Positions 37,932 through 49,526 are shown, numbered from the stretch's first letter. The stretch: DNA of 64,000 nt from Tigriopus japonicus (GCA_010645155.1 CM021321.1:4554358-4618357), one strand, 5' to 3'. Notes: generated by a model not told the origin, from the letters alone. Made by a program: numbers and translations.

Positions 37932-37970
37932 AACTGACTCTCAAAGTGAATTGAACCATCACTTTAAATA
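37932..37970 (-). promoter_or_regulatory. core promoter of the FABP-like gene (TATA + arthropod initiator)
   Basis: On the minus strand TATTTAAAG (37970-37962) lies about 33 bases before TCAGTTT (37937-37931), the arthropod initiator motif. The ATG follows about 20 bases later. The spacing is what a TATA-type core promoter needs. Confidence 0.5.
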
Positions 37971-39375
37971 TTGACCTCGATGATCTTCTTTGCTGGCGCC
38001 TAGCCGGTTTTTTGACTTGGACCATAAAACAGATAGTATTAGATCCAAAGGAAACATGGTTTGCTAAAGTCTGTCTATTCTTACAATAAACTTGTAATAA
38101 GAAGTGCTCGCAGTATCATTAATAAGAGTCAGCTCTAATAGTTCTTTTAAATAATGCGATTGACAAAAGCAATAAAAACATATCGGCAATGATCTTGCTT
38201 GACCTCTTGATAACAATATTAATTTTAAGTGTGTAAAAACCTTCTTAATCTTTTGTTGTCACACGATCAATACAATATTAATTATATTACTCTAACAAGA
38301 ACTCTAGAAATCAATCAAATGGTCTGAAAATCGGACAAAGCCCTCGCTTTGAAAGCTAGGGCACTTTCTTCGAAACCCAAGGTCTTTTGTTTATCTTAGG
38401 GCATCTACTCTGTGACTCCCTGATCGTACAAATTTGTCTCGGGATACGTAGAAAGAGGGTCTCTAAACATTTCTTGACATCGATAACCAATGAACATTTG
38501 GAACGACTTGAGACGCACTGATTTTGACAATGCCATTGGCTCCATTTAAAAACAGGTTGAGGATATCTGTGACCAGAACAAAAACGATTTAGTATTCTCA
38601 TACAGCGTATGGATATGCAGTACAAACCACTTAATTCAGGTCAACTTTTTGAATCGGATTTCTCGGCTACAACTATGAAAATTGCAGGCTTGGGCCTAAA
38701 TACTTGCCCTTTAGTTGAATTTGTTTCCAACCATAAATGAATGAAGCTCTTCCTGATCAATCTTTTAGCATGTTTTAAATATATAGGCTTTTTCTTTTTG
38801 TAAAGTTCAAAACTTTAACGCATTAATTGTAATAATGAAGAATAATATTCTTTGAATTAGAGGGGGGGGAGTTCATAGTTTATTGCCCCTGATGCCAATC
38901 TTTTCTAGAAGCACGTTGGGGAATGAATGAGGTTACCGACAAAAAGATCAGAATAACGGCTTCCTGTTTTAATCTACAGGATTATCTGCATTTGAAGATT
39001 CCGGTTTTGTCGTCCCCGATTTTATCCACAATCAGGAAGCCCTTTGTTGTTAAGAAAGTGGGATCTAGCTTGACAGGTCAAGGCGAACACCAAAGCAAGT
39101 TTTTTTGACCGGGTTTGTGACCAAGCGAAAGTTTTTGCGGGATGATTGTTTCCTACAACGGTATTCTTTTTTCTGGCCCTTACTCCCAAACATAGAGCTC
39201 AATAGTTTTAGTTCAAGTGATTTAGCTCTAGAATTATTTGCTCCAAAAGAAAACCGCTTTACACACAAAAAAAAAACTTTTTTAGCAAAAAATCACCGAA
39301 AGTGCAAACAAGTGCTAAAAATGGCAAAACATCAATCAAAACAGGGTGCATGAAAATTGCACCCTAATCATTAAT

Positions 39376-39470
39376 TATGGACGGGCAAAAAGCGTAAAAA
39401 GATTTTTGGTAACTTAACCCATTTATTTGCCTTTTTGCACTTTTCACCTTTATTTGCACGATTTTTTTAC
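39376..39470. repeat. fragment of the TAGGGACGGGCA hAT family
   Basis: TATGGACGGGCAAAA followed by AGATTTTTGGTAAC, AACCCATTT and TTTGCACTTTTCACCTT matches the right end of the element at 7129-8422 read in reverse. It continues into degenerate GGGCAAAAAATGTTGAAATA tandem units (about 39565-39660). No second terminus is visible. Confidence 0.6.
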
Positions 39471-39924
39471 GAATTCGGTCATCTATCCAAGTGATCAGTA
39501 GAGGCCGGGAAAAAATGTTGGAAAAACGTCCAAAAAATGTCATTAAAATGTCAGGAAAAAGGGCAAAAAATGTTGAAATATAGGGCAAAAAGGGCAAAAA
39601 ATGTTGAAATATAGGGCAAAAAGGGCAAAAAAATTTGAAATTTAGGGCAAAAAATGTAGGACAATACGCAAAAAATAACTGTTTTATTGCTTTGACGCAC
39701 CTCAGTTTTGACCAATTTCTGAGATCAGCAAGCATCATTGTAAAAATTTAATGGCTGGAAAAGGACTGCTATCTTACGCTGCAACTTTGCTGTGAGGTGA
39801 TGTTTGCTATCAAACACCTTTTTCTATCGTATTTGGCAATTCTGTTCAAATTCACTGCAGAACTGCACCGTTTTAAGGGCCTTCTTGGGCTAGGCGTCAG
39901 TTGAAGTTCGGCCGTCCTGTGGTG

Positions 39925-40774
39925 NNNNNNNNNNNNNNNNNNNNNNNNNNNNNNNNNNNNNNNNNNNNNNNNNNNNNNNNNNNNNNNNNNNNNNNNNNNN
40001 NNNNNNNNNNNNNNNNNNNNNNNNNNNNNNNNNNNNNNNNNNNNNNNNNNNNNNNNNNNNNNNNNNNNNNNNNNNNNNNNNNNNNNNNNNNNNNNNNNNN
40101 NNNNNNNNNNNNNNNNNNNNNNNNNNNNNNNNNNNNNNNNNNNNNNNNNNNNNNNNNNNNNNNNNNNNNNNNNNNNNNNNNNNNNNNNNNNNNNNNNNNN
40201 NNNNNNNNNNNNNNNNNNNNNNNNNNNNNNNNNNNNNNNNNNNNNNNNNNNNNNNNNNNNNNNNNNNNNNNNNNNNNNNNNNNNNNNNNNNNNNNNNNNN
40301 NNNNNNNNNNNNNNNNNNNNNNNNNNNNNNNNNNNNNNNNNNNNNNNNNNNNNNNNNNNNNNNNNNNNNNNNNNNNNNNNNNNNNNNNNNNNNNNNNNNN
40401 NNNNNNNNNNNNNNNNNNNNNNNNNNNNNNNNNNNNNNNNNNNNNNNNNNNNNNNNNNNNNNNNNNNNNNNNNNNNNNNNNNNNNNNNNNNNNNNNNNNN
40501 NNNNNNNNNNNNNNNNNNNNNNNNNNNNNNNNNNNNNNNNNNNNNNNNNNNNNNNNNNNNNNNNNNNNNNNNNNNNNNNNNNNNNNNNNNNNNNNNNNNN
40601 NNNNNNNNNNNNNNNNNNNNNNNNNNNNNNNNNNNNNNNNNNNNNNNNNNNNNNNNNNNNNNNNNNNNNNNNNNNNNNNNNNNNNNNNNNNNNNNNNNNN
40701 NNNNNNNNNNNNNNNNNNNNNNNNNNNNNNNNNNNNNNNNNNNNNNNNNNNNNNNNNNNNNNNNNNNNNNNNNN
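39925..40774. other. assembly gap (850 N)
   Basis: An uninterrupted run of N. Open frames across it are meaningless. The flanks are repeats, which probably caused the break. Confidence 1.
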
Positions 40775-40957
40775 CACCCAAAGTCCCTTGGTAGGTCGTG
40801 AATGGATTTGGTAAACATATAGTTGGTTTTTAATGGTCTCAGTGTAAGGATGAGAAGTGATCTTTCTAACAAAAGGAAATTTGAAAAGGGTGGAGTTTTT
40901 TTTGTCGCGGCTGATACAATGGCAGAATTTCTTTTGGTGAAATTCATTATCAGGTGA

Positions 40958-41062
40958 GTGGCGGAGTTTACCGTGGCGGAATTTACCGTGGCGGAGTTTG
41001 CCGTGGTGGAGTTTACCGTGGTGGAGTTTAACGTGGCGGAGTTTAACGTGGCGGAGTTCTCC
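40958..41062. repeat. 15-bp tandem repeat, seven copies
   Basis: Seven consecutive units of GTGGCGGAGTTTACC or one- to two-base variants lie next to the retrotransposon remnant and close to the scaffold gap. On the minus strand they read in frame as repeats like NSATV. Confidence 0.85.
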
Positions 41063-41098
41063 TGGTGCAAACCTTCAGGGGGGAAAAGTATTATCCCA

Positions 41099-41781
41099 CT
41101 ATTGGGGGAAAGAGATGGCCACCTCGGCAGATTTGAAGGGAAGCCAAAGGTGCAGGCCGTAAAAGAAGATGGGGGTGATGTAGGTCCAGAAGAGTTGGAC
41201 TATTGGAGAAGGGAGGTTCTTGATTGGAAGTTTATTGTATATGTATCCAATCCTGGCCCTGGCCTTGGGTATTGCAAGGTTGAGGGGTTTGGTGAAGGAG
41301 AGTTGGGTAGTGAAGTTGAAACCGACATAGTTAAAAAACTTGACGATTTCAATTGGACTATTGTTGATGTGGAAGGAGGTGGGAGGCAGACGACCTTTAT
41401 GGAAAACTATGGCCTTCGTCTTGATGGTGTTGACTTGAAGGCCGTTCTCTTGGCAATAACCGTGGTGAGCATTGATGGCATTTTGCAATTCCACTGCTGA
41501 ATCAGCCAAGAGAACCAGGTCGTCTGCATATTGTTAGTATTGTATGCTATTGTGGTTAATGATGGGGCCTTGGTGAGTAAGAGCTTCGGGCAGGTCGAAT
41601 ACATAAAGGTTGAAAAGGATTGGCGATAGTGGCTCCCCCTGCGGAAGGCCAATGGGGTATTCTTGAAGGAGACAGCTGCTGAAGTTGCCAAAAAACAATT
41701 GTAGCCGGCGCCACATTTGACAAGGCGAGAATAAAATTTTGCTACGGAAGTACTGCTACCTTGAAAGTCCTTTTTAGACAC
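41099..41781 (-). pseudogene. non-LTR retrotransposon reverse transcriptase remnant
   Basis: The minus strand encodes reverse-transcriptase palm motifs: GLPQGEPLSPILFNLYV and then QYADDLVLLADSA with the catalytic YADD. NGLQVNTIKTKAIVF follows, as expected for the next RT block. A TAA stop falls directly before QYADD and only part of the RT domain is present (5'-truncated), so this is a dead copy. It runs towards the 15-bp tandem repeat and the gap. Confidence 0.85.
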
Positions 41782-42300
41782 TATTTCATCAGTTTTTCAA
41801 GGATTTATTGATCTAAAAATAATGGAAAATAACTTTACTTCATGATTTTGTCTCATTTTTACCAATACACGGGGACATTTCTTTTAAAAAGCGAGTTTCA
41901 AGTGAACAAATAATGTCGCCCCCCTTTGTTGAGCTTTAATCTGTTCTTTGGGGCTACGAGAAGAGTAAAGCCTGATTTGTTGGAAATCATCTGATCCGGC
42001 CATTCAGTGATTTAGCCAATTTGATGCGTTTAATGGAAATGATGACTTGGTTTCAACCAAGTTCCTAACACATCTAGCTTTTTAAGGATATGCCTCGGAT
42101 GTAAAAAGTGCGTCTTACATCCGCTCTACTTTGGTATGACATCCACTTGTTATTGTTTAGCATACATGATAAAGTAATTTCTAGAAGTGTTGAATTGTGA
42201 TTAAAAGTGCAATTATGAGCAACACAAGAGCAATGATTAATTTTGTGTTACGAAGGCCCAATATTCTTCAATCATGTTTTCTTTTCTTGTTCAGTTATGA

Positions 42301-42476
42301 TTCTCATCATCTGACATTATTTTAGGATAATTTTTTAATTTTAAATTCCACGTCCAATTATAATCATCATAAGTTATGACGTTCATAAGTTTTTGCTTTG
42401 ACTTTCCGATCATTGGACGTGGGATTTGAAATTAAAAAGTTAGATAATTCTTTTACAAATATGTCAGATGATGAAA
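42301..42476. repeat. fold-back MITE-like element with ~60-bp TIRs
   Basis: Left TCATCATCTGACAT...AATTCCACGTCCAAT and right ATTGGACGTGGGATT...ATGTCAGATGATGA are inverted repeats of about 60 bp with small differences around a short centre. There is no coding capacity. Confidence 0.7.
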
Positions 42477-43115
42477 ATTCAAAAGTATAAATCAGAATTT
42501 GAAAAGACACTGACATTCAAGAGTTATTAGATTTTTTTTGAAGTCTTGAAAAACCTCGTGATTTCAAAGTTCAGAAGACAACAACAATACTTCAGACTCT
42601 TCGACATTTGACACAAAATTTAAATTTTTAGCCATATCTTTGAAATACAGTATGTTCTATTTTTCTCAAAACCATGGCAATGGCCCCACACGTAATCCTG
42701 CGGCCAAAGGTTACAATATTAGTTATTATGTCATATTTTGGTCACTTCTGGTCAAGTTTGAAACTAGCAAGAGCTTGGCCAATTGCTTGGCCAAAATTTT
42801 GGCTACTTTTTTTTTACTTTACAAATTCATTGCAATTTTTGTGCTAAAGCATTGCAAATTTTAGTAAAAAATTTAGCACCATTATCCGAGTCTCATTGAC
42901 AATAGGCGAGCAGGCATAATCTTTGCCTTTAAATGCTAAAAAAATCCCTGCAAGTGCTTTACATAGCGAAGGGTTTAATTTGAAATAAAAAAACTCATAC
43001 CTTAAACAACACCTTAAACAGTATCTACCGAACCTTTTGGTCTTTTTACTGTGACCTTGTTATTTCGAATATTTCGTTTAAGACATTTTTACCACGCCCT
43101 TAAAGATCAGCTTAC

Positions 43116-46100
43116 CTTGAACAGCATCCCAAACAGCATCTGCTTCGGATTGAGTGGTCAATGTTGCCAAAAAGAAACCATCTCCACTTGACTCACACAT
43201 ATCCTTGGCTTCATCAAATGTGGCAGTTTCCTCCGACAGAAACAAAGTTCGCTCACTAGAATCAAATGATGAACTAGTGAATGAAACTGTAGGCGCTAAA
43301 AATATTTAAAAAAAATCAGACATCAGTTTTGATTGCGTTGAATTTAAGGGTTTGATTATAGCGAAGGTAGCTTTTGAACTACTTGATTTTCTATTTTGTA
43401 GTAAGATTTCACCTTTATTTTTACTTGTGAGGAATTTGTCTAATATGAACCTTGTGCAATGGCAAAATGACTTTGAACGTAATTGGACAGTTTAGTCACA
43501 CAAAGAACAAGGGTCGGCAACCAGTAGGCTGCGGCCCAATTTTAGGCCCAGGGGGGGTTTTTGGTGGGCCCAGTAGCTTAAAGGAAAGTCCAAAAATAGT
43601 GGGCCCGAGAGCAATTTCTTCTATTGAAGGTCAATGTAAAAGAGATGGTACTGTTTGTAAATCACGCTCACATTTATTATCTAATGCTGCTTAACTATTC
43701 AATTTTGCTCAAACCACATAATTGTAAATTTCATTTTCAATGTGATTAACAATATCTCCAATTTTTTCGAAATTTAAAAAAATTGGGGAAAACACACAAA
43801 CATGTGGGAAAATGGCATGTTCCGGAAAAAACTTTCTGGAAGAAGGTTGTTTGTCGGTCTAAATCAAAGGTAGGAGACACGCCGACATAATGTATTGCAG
43901 TTGCAACAAAAATATTTAGCTTATCATGGGGGCCACCAAATACACGTAAATAACAATTTAAAATGAAGTTGGAAAAGTGGGAAGATTTCAAAAACAATTC
44001 GTAAAATGCTTGTTCCTTTAATTTAGAATGATCTGAAAAAAAGATGGCAAAATCAAAAGACGAAAAGAAGCAGAGAAGATCTATTACAATTGGAACAGAT
44101 GAATTTAGTTTTTGAGCTATTCAAAGCTATGACATAAGATTTAACAGATGATAGAAGTACGGGAGGTAACTTTTTAAAGCTATTTCATTTTTCAGCTTAA
44201 ATATGAATTTTGTTAAAAAAATCAAGAAGTATACCGAAATCATACACGTTTTAGAAACAATCCAATAAAACAGCGATTTTCGTTACTTTTAGAAGAAAAT
44301 ACCTAAATGTTTACAATCTGCTTCAAATCACAAAATATGTAAGGTAAATATTTTTATATTTAGTTAAATATTTCGGCCGCTCTAGTTATGACTATCCAAT
44401 AGAACACGTATTGGTTTTTGGTCTTTCGTTTTTTTCCTCAGCCCTTTTGGTCCATCACTAGGTAAAGTAATGATTTGCATAAATTAATTCAATATTCCAA
44501 TAGACGATTTTAAAGAAAACCAACATTCTTGTCACCAAGGTGGCTGTTGCAAAATTCAGTATGCCCCGAGCACATTTTGCTTGGGTGCCTTGTTCAAAAT
44601 GAACAACTCGCCGTCAGAGCAAGCCTTCTTCCAAGGTTGAGCTCCAATCAAAGAAAAAAATGACAATCAACGCCATCTTGAGGTAGAAAAGGTTGTGGGT
44701 GCATCTGTTAAAACTTTGACCTGAGGTGAGTTTTTTGAATGTCTTACCTCGGAGGTAACTATCGCTGAGGTGTTTCAAGTTTGCAGTGCTGCCATTTCTT
44801 GACTCTAAGAATCAATTTATTTTGATATTTTTTATTCTCTCTTATATGTTATTATACACGATATGATACTTATGGGGTAACTTATACAGGTTGACGTTTA
44901 GATTATTGTATTTTGAGTCCAACATCTCAACTATTCCATTACGTTCCTGACTATTGAGTTGAATTTCTTAAAGATCTATGAAGTAGCTAATTCATAAATA
45001 GTTACCTTGTAGCTTCGCATCAAGGAGCTACATGATAATTACGGTCGACTGTAAATTGAGTTTTCTAACGAATTGGTCATTCAGAGTTTGATATTTTCCA
45101 AGTTAGAGGTGTTTGGACGAGCAAAGTGGATACAGCTACGCAACAAACTAAGATTAAGCAGAAAATTAAAAGGTAAAATGCTTAGTTTGTTGCAGCAACC
45201 TCTATTTTAACCTACAGAGTGGGGCAGAAGTATCCGGACAAAACTTTGAACATAATTTACAGCATCAAGAGCTATTTTAAGCCAATTGTGTATGTAACAA
45301 AAAGAGTTTGGACAACTATGAAGAACATTTTTATTCAATATGGTCACCGTTGGCCTTAATGACGGCGTCCAAGCGGCCGACAAAGGCCGAGCAGGCTTTG
45401 GCGACCTTGGCCGTGGAGAAGGAGGCCATGTTCCGCTTCACCGACGACTTCAGAGACTCCAGGATGTTGTGGGGCATCTTGTTGACCTTCCTCCTCAGCT
45501 CGGACCACAACTAGAAGTCGCATGGGTTGAGGTCAGGACTGTTTGAAGGCCACTAGTCTTTCTTGACCACTACGTCAAATTTGCTGTTCAAAAAGTTCAT
45601 GGAAACATTGGACACATGACACGGAGCAGAGTCCTGGATCCACATGAATTTGGTTCCTGGTGGGTACGAGGTTGCCAGCCAGGGCATCACGACCTTCCTT
45701 AGAAGATCCACGTACCCGGCGGCGTTGAGCCTGAATTTGGGAGGGAAGACATGGGCTGGCATCACCTCCCCGTCGCTGCTGATGAGGCCAAAGACCATAA
45801 TCTTGGCAGGATTCTTTGTCTTCATGATGGGAGGCACAACGGTTCTGTTCTCGGCAAGCCATTGGTTGTTCTGGGGGTTGTACGTGCCATCCACTGTGAA
45901 GATTGACTCATCTGAGAAAATTCTGACCGTCCTCGGATTGACCTTGCAGATTCTGCGCAACTTCTTGCCCCTCTCAAGCCTGGTGGCCTTCATCTTCTCG
46001 GTAAGAAGGTGGCGTCTGCCTCTGACGTAGGAGGTCAAGTTCAGGTCCTCCTTGACGGCCCTGGCCACAGTCCTCTTGCTCACGGACCGCCTGGCTGCGT

Positions 46101-49100
46101 GGGCCGATATGGACACAGCTGGGTTGGCCTTGATGGACCTCCTCAGGCCCGCCAAGAACCTGGGGGTCCGCTTTTTTGCCCTGTGTGGGCCGCAGGGGGC
46201 GTGGCCTGTCCCCCGGCCAGACTGCAGCCTCTTCACGACCTCGTAGACGGTGGCCCTGGGGTACTTGGTTGACTTGATGATGGCTCTGGCGTCGTTGCCG
46301 GCCGAGAGCAATTCAGCAATCACTTTACGCTTTTGTTCCTTGGGCTTCATATTTCCGGATTTAAACAAAAAAAATTAACAAACATTCAAAACCGGTTTTT
46401 GGTCAAACCAGAAAAACGCGGGAAATAAAAATATTCCTCTTGCTTCAGGAGATATACGTCATCCAAGTTTTGTCTGGATACTTCTGCCCCTCCCCGTAAA
46501 GCAGTTAAAATGCATACTTTAAAAAATCACATGTAGAGGCAAATTCAAAGATTCCATTAAATATAAAAGTAAATCATCATTATTTTGGACATTTTTGTCT
46601 ATAAGGCAGATTTGAGAGATATTTTGAGGAAAGTTCCGCGAAAATTAACTGGATGATGCCGAACTCTGCTTAAATTGAAGAATTTGTCTTCATAAAACCC
46701 GTTTTGTGGTGGCTCGTAATTACGCAGTAACTTTTACAGTCCGACCGTAAATATATCAATGAACTAGCTCAAGTGAACAAGTGAACGCAACAGCTCCGCT
46801 ATTCCACAAAGTTACGCCATATCGTAGCTTCCTCCGAAGTAGGACTTTTGAAAAACTCACCTCAATAGTTACAACTTATGCGTTTTGAAGTCGATTTTTA
46901 CCAAAGTATTTTAATATTGATCCTTGCTTAGGTTTTTGCGTAAGAAAGCTTAACACAGCCAGATGTTTTGAGAGAAAATAGACATAAACCCTAAATCAAA
47001 AATGGCAGCACTGTTAATCTCCTACCTCCGGGGGTAACTTACCTCCGAGATAGTACGTTAAAAAAACAGACCTCTGAAGTACTCAGCATGACATTTTAAT
47101 TTTTGACCACAATAATATCGTAACTGAGCTCTAAAAAGACTCGAAATATGAAGAGAAATCAACTTTATGATGGAATTTGTAATTTCGGCAACAAGTTTAA
47201 GTAGAGGATAGCTCTGAAATCAAGAAACTTTACCCCTACTTTGCCTCAATCAAGTAGCGGTTTTTGTAAACTTCGTTCAATCTTCCCCTTGGTGGAATGG
47301 CTCTGCCATTAAGAACATCAAATAACTGATTCCATTTTGTGCTGTTTCTTTTTTCACATGGCAGCCTTCATCAGATCCAATCTTTGACATCATCATTGTT
47401 TAGGAATATGCAAAAAGCAAAAATCCTATGTTCATTTTCTTGGCCACTCAATTGTAAACAAAATTCACAAAGGCTAAAGACTCGTATTTGTTTGATTTCA
47501 CACGTCCACAGCCCTAGCCTATTTTAAGTTGAAAAATTAATTTGGCCGTTTTGAGTTAAAAACTCTTTGTGACTATTTTTAAAATTAAACGCTTTTAAGG
47601 CAGTTCTATAGCCTTGATTATGCCCTAGAGTCCAGAATTAGTGACTTAAACGATGTTTTACCTATGCATGGATCTGGAGTAGTTGGAGTTGTTGGGGTTG
47701 ATGTTGTAACAAAGGTGTTGCAATTGTTTTCTCCATTGCAATTTCCATTGATTGATGGTTCACCTCAGGATCCACCAGAGGATCCACTAGGTGCTGGAAT
47801 TCCTGGTACACCAGGAATACCAGGGTGACCAATGGGACCTGCAATACCGGGTGTTCCAGTTGGACCCAAAGGACCTTGTGACCCAATTTTTCCCATGGGT
47901 CCAGCCGGTCCAATTTCTCCTGGTGGTCCTTGGGCTCCATTTCTCCCGTTTGTGCCATCCTGTCCAAAAGAGCCAGGGCTTCCTGGTTCACCAGGTTCTC
48001 CCGGTAATCCTGAAGTACCATCTTGGCCGTTTAATCCATTCAGACCAGGTTGGCCTGATAAACCAGTTTGTCCTGCAAGACCATCAGCACCTGGTGCCCC
48101 TGATGCTCCATTCAATTGTTCCGGCGTTGCCTTGCAGCCCAGGATTTCCAAAATCACCCATGGCACCTTGGACTCCCTGAACCCCCATGACACCATCAGA
48201 TCCATCCTGACCATCTTGACCATTCCTTCCAGGGGTTCCAACAAGTCCTGGCAAGCCTGGAATTCCGGTCAATCCATGGGTTCCATGCATTCCAGGTGTG
48301 CCACCAGTGCCTGAAGCACCTGGATTTCCATCTGCACCGACAACACCAATAACGCCGGGGCTTCCAGGTGATCCAAATGTTCCAGTAGCACCGAATATGC
48401 CATTTGCGCCTTGCACTCCTGCTGGTCCGTTAAGCCCATTGGCTCCATTTGTTCCCATAAGTTCACTACCTCCAACTTGACCACTTGGGCCAATACCTCC
48501 TGTTGATCCAACAATTCCAGGAAGACCATGGGTACCCTCAACGCCATGAGCTCCATGAGCCCCAGGAGCTCCATTTTGACCGGGAAGGCCTGGCGATCCA
48601 ACCTGTCCAGGTGTTCCAGGTTTTCCGTCGTGTCCTGGTATTCCAGGTCTGCCGGGAGATCCAGGAGGGCCTGGAAAGCCTGGATGACCCAGTGCCCCTA
48701 TGACACCAGGAGGACCAACCAGTCCTGGAAAGCCATGTCTGCCTGGATATCCTTGAGGTCCAGGAGGTCCAGCAGGGCATTCACAAGTTTGTCGAGGTTC
48801 TCTCTTAGATCTAGGTCGGTTGGCTGCGAGTTGTGAAATCACATTCTTAAGTTCAGCCTACAATCAGAATAAAAATAAGACCAAACAATATTCAATTGTC
48901 CTTGTTAAATAAATAATACCTTACCAAGATAGATTTGTTTCGCTCCTTTTCACTTTGATGCCTTTCATCTTTGAATATGGATCGAATTTTTTTCAAAAGC
49001 AAGGGCCTCTTTCTGTTCCATGACTCTTGACTTCTTGTTTCTTTTAACAATAACACGTGTTCATGTACAGAATTACTTGAACTTAAAGCCACCAACTCAA

Positions 49101-49131
49101 AAAGAAGCCAAACTATGGAAAGTTTCCTCAT
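43116..49131 (-). CDS. secreted collagen with C-terminal C-type lectin domain, reading frame broken, 3' incomplete
   Basis: Minus-strand exons are 49131-48925, 48857-47662 and 43295-43116. Exon 1 encodes a signal peptide ([19 protein letters not shown]) and a basic spacer. Exon 2 encodes about 110 Gly-X-Y triplets ([16 protein letters not shown] and on), then a Thr/Pro-rich linker ending CIG. Exon 3, in matching phase, encodes the start of a C-type lectin fold with [16 protein letters not shown] and [12 protein letters not shown]. The layout (signal, collagen, CTLD) is collectin-like and suggests a carbohydrate-binding matrix or defence protein. Two lesions occur: the Gly-X-Y frame shifts near 48113, as if two bases were missing, and a TGA stop lies at 47765-47767 just before the linker. 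Splice sites and phases are otherwise intact, so sequencing error, a segregating null allele or a young pseudogene are all possible. The exon after 43116 was not found. Confidence 0.7.
43510..43615 (+). repeat. truncated copy of the 12973-13221 hAT-like family
   Basis: AAGGGTCGGCAACCAGTAGG, GCGGCCCAA, GGTGGGCCCAG and AAAGTCCAAAAATAGTGGGC appear in the same order as in the 249-bp element at 12973. The right half is missing. It lies in an intergenic or intronic region 5' of the lectin exon. Confidence 0.75.
44444..44461 (-). repeat. terminal fragment of the TAGTGATGGACC family
   Basis: CCCTTTTGGTCCATCACTA matches the right end of the element at 54098-54443 almost exactly. Only this end is visible. 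Confidence 0.5.
45215..46496. mobile_element. maT-type (DD37D) Tc1/mariner element with TA target site
   Basis: The terminal inverted repeats share GGGGCAGAAGTATCC and GACAAAACTT (left from 45215, right ending 46496) and are bounded by TA at 45213-45214 and 46497-46498, the Tc1/mariner target. One transposase frame fills the minus strand (45331-46350). Its base composition (GC-rich) differs strongly from the AT-rich surroundings, in keeping with a recent arrival. Confidence 0.9.
45331..46350 (-). pseudogene. maT mariner transposase with two in-frame TAG codons
   Basis: From the ATG at 46350 the frame is 340 codons long and ends at a TAA (45331-45333), interrupted only by TAG at 45553-45555 and TAG at 45511-45513. 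It begins with helix-turn-helix DNA-binding sequence ([20 protein letters not shown]). The DDE/D triad reads [16 protein letters not shown] and SPDLNPCD. I count 37 residues between the second and third Asp, which fits DD37D (maT). The frame stays open after both stops ([30 protein letters not shown]). Transposases of this family cut and paste DNA; this copy should be inactive unless the stops are read through. Confidence 0.88.
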
Positions 49132-49390
49132 GGTAACCGATGGTGTCAAGTAAGAAAAACAGAGAGGACTCTTCTTATTAAAGTTCGGGCCGATACTAAA
49201 CCTATGAGAATAGGTTGGTTTTGAAAACTGGTCCTTTCTCTGGCCACCAATACCAAAAGCAGCCGTACTATGGAAAGTTTCCTCATGACAAACGATGGTG
49301 TCAAGTACGGAAAACTGAGTGAATTTGTCTTATTTAAATTTGGGGCGATTTTAAACTCATGAAAACGGGTTGGTTTAGAAACCTGATCAT
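49105..49390. repeat. tandem duplication of the collagen-lectin gene 5' end
   Basis: Sequence from about 49105 to 49235 recurs from about 49260 to 49390 (offset 155 bp): ACTATGGAAAGTTTCCTCAT, CGATGGTGTCAAGTA and the flanking TTTAAA/GGTTGGTTT words match in order. On the minus strand the upstream copy even keeps an ATG and the codons for MRKLSIV. The duplication therefore includes the start codon and probably the proximal promoter or 5' UTR. Confidence 0.8.
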
Positions 49391-49526
49391 TTTTAGGAGA
49401 CAGATTTGTAACTTAAAAAATTCGGGACATGTTCCGCTTTGCTAGAATTACATTTTAGAATACATGATTTGCTTTAGAAACTTCAGTGTCAAGAAGAAAC
49501 TCTAGATGTGAAATATTTGTTATAAC

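Larger units (their letters stand above)
37971..43115. other. repeat-rich region with scaffold gap; presumed lectin 3' part not found
   Basis: The collagen-lectin gene should continue below 43116 on the minus strand, because its last visible exon ends in a splice donor. I could not find the remaining lectin exons here. They may fall in the N gap, be too diverged to see, or be lost. A Cys-containing open frame at 38356-38625 (-) matches no family I recognise. Confidence 0.4.
44731..47080. mobile_element. inverted-repeat element interrupted by the maT mariner
   Basis: Sequence at 44731-44825 (GAGGTGAGTTTTTTGAATG, CCTCGGAGGTAAC, CAGTGCTGCCATTTC) recurs in reverse complement at about 46998-47080 with small differences. 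The two ends frame 2.3 kb in which the 1.28-kb maT element sits, so the original element was roughly 1.1 kb. Its terminal words resemble those of the element at 56957-58082, but the class is not clear. No target duplication was identified. Confidence 0.5.

Noticed and set aside
38356..38625. Cys-containing minus-strand frame as a possible missing C-type lectin exon
   Set aside because: It lacks the WND, C...C and ICE-type motifs of the lectin C-terminal half and no in-phase splice acceptor was evident.
39769..41070. Very long open frames on both strands across 39925-40774
   Set aside because: They consist of N bases; there is no coding evidence.
47662..48842. Several long frames on the plus strand and alternative frames opposite the collagen exon
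   Set aside because: They are shadows of the Gly-X-Y repeat, whose GGN codons keep other frames open.
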